A stretch of DNA of 7,129 nt from Spirochaetae bacterium HGW-Spirochaetae-9. Lineage in GTDB: Bacteria; Spirochaetota; Spirochaetia; Treponematales; Rectinemataceae. A program made the translations under genes and the position numbers. Below are positions 1 through 7,129 of the stretch, piece after piece. The stretch is taken from the NCBI GenBank assembly GCA_002839205.1, contig PGXP01000079.1, positions 1 to 7,129 of the forward strand, read 5' to 3'. The first letter of the stretch is position 1. Each line of letters begins with the position of its first letter. Below the pieces are notes generated by a model that did not search any database, was not told the DNA's origin, and worked only from the letters and a program-made list of their open reading frames with translations.

Positions 1-814
1 GGCTGATGACATGGTCGACAAGCCTGCCCTTGACAGCCACCATGGCTCCCGGGGCTGGAACGATGGGGATGGAAAGCCCCGCGATGCTGCCGATAGTGCC
101 TGCCCATGCCCCTGTGGCGCTCACGGCCATGTCGCAGTCGATCCTGATCTCGCGTCCCCGGCCTGCGTTATCATGCTCGATACTCAGATTTCTTGCCACG
201 ACGCCGCGCAGCCTGCCGCCCGAAATGTCGAAGCCTGTAACCTCGTGCCAGGGCAAAATCCGGGCGCCCAAAAGCCGAGCTGCCTCGGCAAACAGTAGTG
301 CAAGCCTGAAGGCGTCGAAACTGCCGTCGGGGACGGCCACAGCTGCCTTGATTCCTGGGGAAAGTCTTGGCTCCAGCCTCATGAGCCTCTCCGTATCGAT
401 GGGAGCGGCCGGTATGCCGGCATCCAGGCATCGCTCCACGAAAACGCTCTGGAGGGCTGCATCCTCATCGTTCAGGGCGACGAAAAAGCCTCCATTGTAT
501 TCGATGCAGCCGCCTGCTATTCGGGCGAGGACGAGGCTCTCGGCGTAACACTCCCTGGCGATGTTGCGGTCAGCCCAGGCGTAGCGCGCACCGCAATGAA
601 GCTGGCCATGGTGGCGTCCCGTCGTGCCCGATGTCAGTTCGCCTTTCTCGAGAAGTGTGACGTCGAAGCCGCGCTGCGACAGATCGTAGGCCAGGGCGAG
701 CCCTGTTCCGCCGCCGCCGATGACACAGACCCTGATGCCGTTTTTCCTGACCGCGCAGGAGGGCAGTGTGAGGGGCTCCGGCAGGGCGTCGAGAAGCGAA
801 AACTTTACTTCCAT
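1..814 (-). CDS. glpA: FAD-dependent glycerol-3-phosphate dehydrogenase, GlpA type (partial, C-terminus outside window)
   Basis: Likely oxidises sn-glycerol 3-phosphate to dihydroxyacetone phosphate with FAD, passing electrons to a membrane acceptor; this role is known for the GlpA/GlpD family and inferred here. About 271 residues are visible. Seen: a Rossmann dinucleotide-binding motif VCVIGGGGTG at residues 29-38 with acidic E56 ending the second strand; the GlpA signature GTTGRHHGQLHCGARYA at 63-79; and PDGSFDAFRL at 162-171, close to the E. coli GlpA stretch PDGTVDPFRL as I recall it. The first glycine of the motif lies at residue 33, so the N-terminus is some 20 residues longer than in E. 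coli GlpA. The ATG lies one base after the stop of the acyl-CoA synthetase, with only a weak AGGT upstream, so translation is probably coupled. Whether GlpB- and GlpC-like partners follow cannot be seen. It could instead be another DAO-family oxidoreductase, but the GlpA signature makes that less likely. Confidence 0.8.
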   Translation of the reverse strand, partial: MEVKFSLLDALPEPLTLPSCAVRKNGIRVCVIGGGGTGLALAYDLSQRGFDVTLLEKGELTSGTTGRHHGQLHCGARYAWADRNIARECYAESLVLARIAGGCIEYNGGFFVALNDEDAALQSVFVERCLDAGIPAAPIDTERLMRLEPRLSPGIKAAVAVPDGSFDAFRLALLFAEAARLLGARILPWHEVTGFDISGGRLRGVVARNLSIEHDNAGRGREIRIDCDMAVSATGAWAGTIGSIAGLSIPIVPAPGAMVAVKGRLVDHVIS

Positions 815-815
815 G

Positions 816-2537
816 CTAGACCTGTGTGCTGAAACGCTTCACTTTCTTGGTAGTTGTCATCTCGAGAGGATCGCGTAGGATGACTACCCTCGTGATCTTC
901 TCGTAGGATGGCATTTTCTTGTTCACTTCTTCGACGATGGCGTTCATGCGTGCCTCTGCGGCGGCAAGGGCGGCAGCCTTTTCGCTGGCGAGCTTGCCAA
1001 GCCATTCCTGTTCAGGATAGATGAGGGCTTCGATCATTTCGGAGACCTCTTCTTTCTTCTCTATATATCCTCGCACAAGGATCTGGTCGATTTCGCCGTA
1101 GAGCTGGAAACGGTTCTCGATCTCTTCGGGGTAAACATTCTTGCCGCCCTCGGTGACGATCATGTTCTTGGCTCTTCCCGTCAGATACAGATAGTCTTCC
1201 CCGTCCAGGTAGCCGAGGTCGCCCGTCTTCAGCCAGCCATCGTCGGTGAAGACTTCTTTCGTCTCTGTGGGCATCTTGTAGTAGCCCTGCATCACCATAG
1301 GCCCTTTTACGACGATCTCACCGATGCCGTCGGCGTCGGGTTCCAGAATCCTCATCTCACACTGGGGGATGAGCTTTCCTACCGAGGTTTCCTTGTAGTG
1401 CTCCACCGGGTTGAGGGTGAGGATGGGCGAGGTTTCGGTGAGCCCGTATCCCTGGACAAAGTCGATGCCCAGCTGGTTGTATTTCCTGAATACGGAAGGG
1501 GCCAGGGGGCCTCCGCCCGATATGCAGATGCGGATGGTCGAAAGGCTGGCCTTTTCCAGCACCGAATGGAAAAGCTTCTTTCCAGGATTTACCTTGAAGG
1601 CTTTCTTGATGAATCCGGAGAGGCCCATCATCGCTTTTATAAGTCCATTGACGAGGGGACCTTTTTCCGCGATGCCCTTGAGGATGCCGTTCAGGAGCTT
1701 GTTGAAGAGGAGGGGAACCCCGAGGAACATGGTGACGTGGGCTTCCTTCAGATCCTTGAGGATCTGCTTGACCACCATGCGTTTTCCGAAGACAGTTTCG
1801 GCCCCTACGGAGAAGGATTCGATAAAGACGGCGAGCATCGTGTAGGAATGATGGATGGGCAGGAGGGCGTAGAAGACGTCGTCATCCCTCAGATGGAGAT
1901 TGGCCTGTGCGAGGAAGCAATCGGCCACGAGGTTCTTGTGGCTGAGCATGACGCCCTTGGGAGTTCCCGTCGTCCCGGAGGTGTAGAGTATGGCGGCCAC
2001 ATCGTCCTGCACGGTCTTGAATGCCGCATGAAAGCCAGGGCTGGGAGGAGAGGCGAGTTTGTAGATGGAATCATCGCCCGAGCCTTCCAGCCTCAACAGC
2101 TTCACCAGACCGGGGCAGGCGGCCTTGAGCTGTTCGGCTTTTTCGTCATCCACAAAGAGGATGCGCGCATCGCTCGCGTTCACGAGGTTTACCGTTTCCG
2201 GCAATCCAAGCTGGTAGTCAATGGGAACGACGATTGCGCCGGCTTCGAGTACGGCCAGATAGGCGACGGCCCATTCCGGCGAATTTTTGCCTGTTAGGGC
2301 TATCTTGTCGCCTTTCGCAAGGCCAAGCGAGAGCAGGTATCCAGCCACCTTGTGGATCGCCGCATGGGCTTGGCTGTAGTTCAGGCTCACCCTTTCAGGC
2401 GAATAGACCGTAAAACAGGCGTGGTCGGGGAAGCGCTCCGCCGAAATGGCGAAAAGCTCGGGGAGGGTAGGCCACTCCCCTTCGAATTTCTTCTCCCTGT
2501 AGGTATCCAGAAAGTCCCAAGGCTGTCCGTATGCCAT
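816..2537 (-). CDS. Long-chain fatty acid--CoA ligase (AMP-binding enzyme)
   Basis: Activates a fatty acid through an acyl-adenylate and transfers it to coenzyme A (ANL superfamily reaction). The 573-residue length and an unbroken set of motifs support an intact enzyme: the phosphate loop TSGTTGTPKG at 186-195, the adenine-binding motif YGLTETSP at 364-371, TGD at 438-440 where the Asp binds ribose, hinge motif GRAKNMIVTEGGKNVYPEEI at 454-473, and the C-terminal TTTKKVKR at 561-568, whose K565 aligns with the adenylation lysine. The usual glycine before that lysine is a lysine here. The reading frame could begin 18 bases upstream at a GTG (2555), but the ATG at 2537 has AAGGTGG four bases ahead and is preferred. 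It is followed after one base by the GlpA-like gene, suggesting an operon in lipid or glycerol metabolism. No signal peptide is seen, so it is probably cytoplasmic or peripheral. Exact chain length and symbol (fadD-like) cannot be decided. Confidence 0.9.
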   Translation of the reverse strand: MAYGQPWDFLDTYREKKFEGEWPTLPELFAISAERFPDHACFTVYSPERVSLNYSQAHAAIHKVAGYLLSLGLAKGDKIALTGKNSPEWAVAYLAVLEAGAIVVPIDYQLGLPETVNLVNASDARILFVDDEKAEQLKAACPGLVKLLRLEGSGDDSIYKLASPPSPGFHAAFKTVQDDVAAILYTSGTTGTPKGVMLSHKNLVADCFLAQANLHLRDDDVFYALLPIHHSYTMLAVFIESFSVGAETVFGKRMVVKQILKDLKEAHVTMFLGVPLLFNKLLNGILKGIAEKGPLVNGLIKAMMGLSGFIKKAFKVNPGKKLFHSVLEKASLSTIRICISGGGPLAPSVFRKYNQLGIDFVQGYGLTETSPILTLNPVEHYKETSVGKLIPQCEMRILEPDADGIGEIVVKGPMVMQGYYKMPTETKEVFTDDGWLKTGDLGYLDGEDYLYLTGRAKNMIVTEGGKNVYPEEIENRFQLYGEIDQILVRGYIEKKEEVSEMIEALIYPEQEWLGKLASEKAAALAAAEARMNAIVEEVNKKMPSYEKITRVVILRDPLEMTTTKKVKRFSTQV

Positions 2538-2541
2538 ATTG

Positions 2542-2548
2542 CCACCTT
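2542..2548 (-). promoter_or_regulatory. Ribosome binding site deciding the acyl-CoA ligase start
   Basis: On the minus strand AAGGTGG precedes the ATG at 2537 by four bases. It lies inside the alternative GTG-initiated reading (start 2555), which argues for the shorter protein. Confidence 0.7.
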
Positions 2549-2612
2549 GCCGCACCCAGAGGATGCCTCTTCTCGTGGATGGATCCGGCGAATGCCGGTC
2601 GCTTCTGGCATG

Positions 2613-2641
2613 ATTATGGGGTAATTCCGGCTCCTTGAAAA
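2613..2641 (-). promoter_or_regulatory. Candidate sigma70-type promoter for the acyl-CoA ligase operon
   Basis: On the minus strand the -35-like TTTTCA (2641-2636, 4 of 6 to consensus) is separated by 17 bases from the -10-like CATAAT (2618-2613, 5 of 6). Transcription would start near 2606, giving a leader of about 70 bases. The leader holds two short inverted repeats (2585-2598 and 2558-2570). Found by eye only. Confidence 0.4.
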
Positions 2642-2655
2642 GAAGCCCCCCGGCC

Positions 2656-2684
2656 TTCCCTCGGCGAGGCTTTTCAGCTATGCT
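2656..2684 (+). promoter_or_regulatory. Weak candidate promoter for valS
   Basis: TATGCT at 2679-2684 resembles a -10 box, but the matching -35 position (TTCCCT, 2656-2661) fits poorly. A small palindrome CCTCGgCGAGG lies between them at 2659-2669. The divergent layout requires a valS promoter somewhere in 2538-2722; this is the best I can see. Confidence 0.25.
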
Positions 2685-2712
2685 CTTTGAATCAATATTT
2701 TTGGTTCAGCGC

Positions 2713-2717
2713 GGAGG
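2713..2717 (+). promoter_or_regulatory. Ribosome binding site deciding the valS start
   Basis: GGAGG lies five bases ahead of the ATG at 2723. The open frame extends back to a TTG at 2687 that has no such site, so the ATG is chosen. Confidence 0.85.
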
Positions 2718-2722
2718 GACGC

Positions 2723-5385
<2,663 letters not shown>

Positions 5386-5389
<4 letters not shown>

Positions 5390-6036
5390 ATTCCGACGGG
5401 AGTGCGGGTATTCCCTTCGATACGAAGGAGTTTTCAAATACCCGGAACTCCAGTCATCCCCTTCGCACCGAGAGCGTCCCCATGGATGAGGGCGCGATGC
5501 TCATGCTCAAGAATATGCACCTCGCCCCTTATATCCAGCTCGCCACCAGCCTCATCGGCAAGCTGAGACGATCGGGCGGCAACATGTTCCGCCATCAGCT
5601 CGACACAATGGCCATCCTCATGGACTACGGCTACATCGATTCAGTCCTCCTCAAGGCCTCAGTGATCCACGACCTCGTCGAGGATGTGCCCGATATCGAC
5701 AGGGACAGCATCCTCTCCATCGATGATGAATCGGCCGGGGTCTATAAGCTCGTCCTCGAAGTGACGCGCCGGCCCATCGAAAACAAGGTGGATTTCCTCG
5801 CGCGTATCAGGGATTTCGGCTCTATGCGAGCCAAGGTCCTGAAATCGGCCGACAGGATCTCCAACATGATCAGCCTCGGCTATGTCACCGATATCAGCTT
5901 CGTCAAAAGATACACCGACGAGACCGAGAACCATGTATTCTCAATTGCTCGGCTGGCTGACGCGCGCATGCTCGCCGAGCTCGAGAGCCTCGTCGCCACG
6001 AGGCGTGAATATCTGGCGCGGCGCTTTGAGATTTAA
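5386..6036 (+). CDS. Stand-alone HD-domain protein, RelA/SpoT hydrolase-like
   Basis: A 216-residue protein resembling the metal-dependent (p)ppGpp hydrolase domain of RelA/SpoT. Seen: R69-H70 (first metal histidine), HDLVED at 95-100 (SpoT-type HDxxED with both acidic residues), and KSADRISNM at 153-161, whose D156 matches the last metal ligand in the family's K(L)ADRLHNM motif. No synthetase, TGS or ACT domain follows, so if active it would be a small alarmone hydrolase; degradation of (p)ppGpp is inference, and another nucleotide or phosphate ester is possible. The first 35 or so residues are polar and look disordered. Its ATG overlaps the valS stop by four bases (ATGA), with GAGGAG at 5375-5380, so the two are translated together. 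An internal ATG at 5482 lacks a good ribosome binding site. Codon use matches valS, so it is native to this genome rather than part of the AT-rich segment that follows. Confidence 0.75.
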
Positions 6037-6039
6037 TTG

Positions 6040-6055
6040 AATCACTCGAGTGATT
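6040..6055. promoter_or_regulatory. Perfect 16-bp palindrome, probable operator ahead of deoC
   Basis: AATCACTC and GAGTGATT abut with no spacer and a central CG, the layout of operators bound by dimeric repressors such as the LacI family. It lies between the stop of the HD gene (6036) and the deoC ribosome binding site (6061-6067), two bases after a -10-like TTTAAT (6032-6037) that has no good -35 partner. As a hairpin it would have only five pairs and no following T-run, so it is not a convincing terminator. A related imperfect site occurs at 6839-6853. Confidence 0.55.
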
Positions 6056-6060
6056 TAGAG

Positions 6061-6067
6061 AGAGGGG
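6061..6067 (+). promoter_or_regulatory. Ribosome binding site deciding the deoC start
   Basis: AGAGGGG lies five bases ahead of the ATG at 6073. The open frame reaches back to a TTG at 6037, which would read through the palindrome and has no ribosome binding site. Confidence 0.75.
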
Positions 6068-6072
6068 TGGTC

Positions 6073-6747
6073 ATGACTAATCGAGTATGGACTATTAAGG
6101 AAATGGCTTCAGTAATCGATCATTCCATGCTTAAGGCGACGGCTGATAGGGATACAATAATACGACACTGTAAAGAAGCTTTACTTTACGGATTTGCAAA
6201 TGTCTGTGTAAATCCCTATTGGGTAAATCTTTGTGTTTTAGAACTTAATAGTTCAAGTGTTGGAACCTGTGCGGTTATTGGTTTCCCTCTTGGGGCTGCT
6301 ATGACTTCAATAAAGGTGGAGGAAGCGAAACTTGCCATATCACAGGGAGCGAGTGAAATCGATATGGTGATTAATATTGGCGCTATAAAAACTGGAGACT
6401 GGACCGCAGCAGCCATGGATGTGGCAGAGGTTGTCGCAGCTGTAAAGCCTGCTCCTGTAAAAGTGATAATCGAAACTTGCTACCTCAATAGGCAAGATAA
6501 AATTCTTGCATGTCGAGCGCTTGTGGAGGGGGGAGCCCGATTCGCGCAAACCAGTACCGGTTTTGGAACGGGCGGCGCACTTATCGAAGATGTCACCCTA
6601 ATGCGCCAAACGCTTGGGGGCTTGGCCAAGGTAAAGGCCGCCGGCGGAATTCGAACAAAGGCTGAATGCATCGCGATGCTTGAATCTGGCGCCGAACGCA
6701 TAGGAACATCATCTGGCCTAGCTATCATGGCTGAGTATGAAACTTGA
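6073..6747 (+). CDS. deoC: DeoC-family (deoxyribose-phosphate aldolase-like) protein lacking the Schiff-base lysine
   Basis: A full-length (224 residues) single TIM-barrel of the DeoC/DERA family, whose known members cleave 2-deoxyribose 5-phosphate to acetaldehyde and glyceraldehyde 3-phosphate. Seen: IDHSMLK at 15-21, VCVNP at 44-48, CAVIGFPLG at 66-74, EIDMVINIGA at 95-104 with D97 matching the catalytic Asp102 of E. coli, KVIIETC at 130-136, and KVKAAGGIRT at 186-195 with K188 matching Lys201. The family motif (V/I)KTSTG reads AQTSTG at 158-163: the Schiff-base lysine (Lys167 in E. coli) is Gln159, codon CAA at 6547-6549. Normal DERA chemistry is therefore doubtful; it may use a different mechanism or substrate, or be inactive. 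Base composition is much lower than in valS, strongest in the first half, suggesting transfer. It ends in tandem stops TGA TAA. It neighbours a rhamnulokinase-like kinase, so a role in catabolism of a phosphorylated sugar is plausible. The fold is certain; the activity is not. Confidence 0.85.
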   Translation: MTNRVWTIKEMASVIDHSMLKATADRDTIIRHCKEALLYGFANVCVNPYWVNLCVLELNSSSVGTCAVIGFPLGAAMTSIKVEEAKLAISQGASEIDMVINIGAIKTGDWTAAAMDVAEVVAAVKPAPVKVIIETCYLNRQDKILACRALVEGGARFAQTSTGFGTGGALIEDVTLMRQTLGGLAKVKAAGGIRTKAECIAMLESGAERIGTSSGLAIMAEYET

Positions 6748-6801
6748 TAATTTATAAAGAAGACCTAAGCGCATCATTTTGTTCATAATTTGATTATTAC
6801 C

Positions 6802-6829
6802 TTGACAGTTTTTAATAGTACGCTATAGA
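6802..6829 (+). promoter_or_regulatory. Strong sigma70-type promoter for the FGGY kinase
   Basis: A perfect -35 box TTGACA (6802-6807) is followed after 16 bases by TATAGA (6824-6829), within a very AT-rich stretch. Transcription would start near 6836, leaving a leader of about 75 bases before the kinase ATG. The kinase may thus be transcribed separately from deoC, although no terminator is seen between them. Confidence 0.7.
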
Positions 6830-6833
6830 ATTT

Positions 6834-6853
6834 TGAGCAATAGCTCAGTGATC
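6834..6853. promoter_or_regulatory. Inverted repeat and operator-like site at the kinase transcription start
   Basis: TGAGC (6834-6838) and GCTCA (6843-6847) form an inverted repeat around AATA. Overlapping it, AATAGCTCAGTGATC (6839-6853) matches the palindrome at 6040-6055 at 12 positions if one base gap is allowed. GAGCAA also recurs directly at 6835-6840 and 6854-6859, 19 bases apart. A protein bound here would sit on the expected start site, as a repressor would. Confidence 0.4.
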
Positions 6854-6901
6854 GAGCAAATATCATATGAGCCATTTTCCCGATGTTGAAATATGATTGG
6901 C

Positions 6902-6905
6902 GGAG
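6902..6905 (+). promoter_or_regulatory. Ribosome binding site of the FGGY kinase
   Basis: GGAG lies seven bases ahead of the ATG at 6913, the first start in this frame that gives the full FGGY N-terminus. Confidence 0.65.
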
Positions 6906-6912
6906 CTAAGAA

Positions 6913-7129
6913 ATGAAGAAAAAACGGTTCTTGATTTTTGATCTTGGTGCGAGCAATGGCCGAGCGGTTGTCGCAGCTTATGACGGATCCAAGGCTGAAA
7001 TGGAAGTCACCTACCGTTTTGAAAATACGCCAATCATGGCTGCGGGGACCTTATACTGGGATATCCTCCGATTATTCTCAGAATTGAAAAAAGGACTCCA
7101 AGTGACCATGCAACGATATCCGGATATCG
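6913..7129 (+). CDS. Rhamnulokinase-like FGGY carbohydrate kinase (partial, N-terminus only)
   Basis: Seventy-two residues of the N-terminal actin-like domain of an FGGY sugar kinase. FLIFDLGASNGRAVVAAYDG at 6-25 is the phosphate-binding strand-turn, nearly identical in its core to the DLGASSGR of RhaB. It is followed by HRFNN-like YRFENTP (34-40) and an aromatic-Asp pair YWD at 48-50, as in rhamnulokinases, which phosphorylate L-rhamnulose at O1 with ATP. Related kinases act on L-fuculose, other ketoses or autoinducer-2, and the substrate-binding half is outside the window, so the sugar is unknown. It has its own strong promoter and operator-like site and sits 165 bases downstream of a DeoC-family gene in the same low-GC segment, which suggests a joint catabolic module: kinase first, aldolase next. 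Whether isomerase, aldolase or transporter genes follow cannot be seen. Confidence 0.85.
   Translation, partial: MKKKRFLIFDLGASNGRAVVAAYDGSKAEMEVTYRFENTPIMAAGTLYWDILRLFSELKKGLQVTMQRYPDI

Noticed and set aside
6..548. Plus-strand open frame of 180 codons at the left edge
   Set aside because: It is opposite the GlpA-like gene, whose Rossmann and substrate motifs are clear; the plus-strand translation is Ser/Ala/Pro-rich without motifs.
2538..2722. T-box riboswitch upstream of valS
   Set aside because: The gap is only 185 bases and shared with the divergent operon; I see no T-box consensus and no terminator hairpin with T-run.
2687..2722. Upstream TTG start adding 12 residues to ValRS
   Set aside because: The ATG at 2723 has GGAGG at ideal spacing and gives the usual family N-terminus; the TTG has no ribosome binding site.
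6040..6060. Palindrome as an intrinsic terminator of the valS operon
   Set aside because: It would form a short stem of five mostly A/T pairs and is followed by TAGAGA, not a run of T.
6748..6801. Terminator after deoC
   Set aside because: The region is AT-rich, but I find no GC-rich stem followed by a T-run; only scattered short self-complementary pieces such as TTTATAAA.

Overview
This is a bacterial window with six protein genes, two of them cut by the window edges, and two divergently transcribed blocks. Bases 1 to about 6036 are GC-rich (62% in one 60-base line counted by hand inside valS), with codons mostly ending in C or G. The valyl-tRNA synthetase is of the long, zinc-binding, Thermus-like type. 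Its N-terminus (MKAIELAKAYDP...) reminds me of spirochaete enzymes. A spirochaete of the Treponema/Spirochaeta kind is therefore my best guess, but it rests on memory only.

Left block, minus strand, 1-2537: a long-chain acyl-CoA synthetase is followed after one base by an FAD-dependent glycerol-3-phosphate dehydrogenase of the GlpA type, whose C-terminus lies outside the window. The pair looks like one transcription unit linking fatty-acid activation to glycerol phosphate. Between positions 2538 and 2722 lies a divergent promoter region with a fair candidate promoter for the left block and only a weak one for valS.

Middle block, plus strand, 2723-6036: valS overlaps by ATGA a stand-alone HD-domain protein. 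That protein keeps the metal and catalytic residues of the RelA/SpoT (p)ppGpp hydrolase domain but has no synthetase domain. The coupling of a tRNA-charging enzyme to a possible alarmone hydrolase is notable.

Right block, plus strand, 6037-7129: base composition falls abruptly (about 32% GC in one 60-base line of deoC, 27% in the following intergenic region). It holds a DeoC-family aldolase and the start of a rhamnulokinase-like FGGY sugar kinase, probably an acquired sugar-catabolic module. The DeoC protein has glutamine where the family has its Schiff-base lysine. A perfect 16-bp palindrome sits just ahead of deoC, and a related imperfect site follows a strong promoter ahead of the kinase, which suggests a shared regulator.

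I see no RNA genes, CRISPR array, insertion sequence or convincing terminator. Every gap without a gene is shorter than 300 bases.
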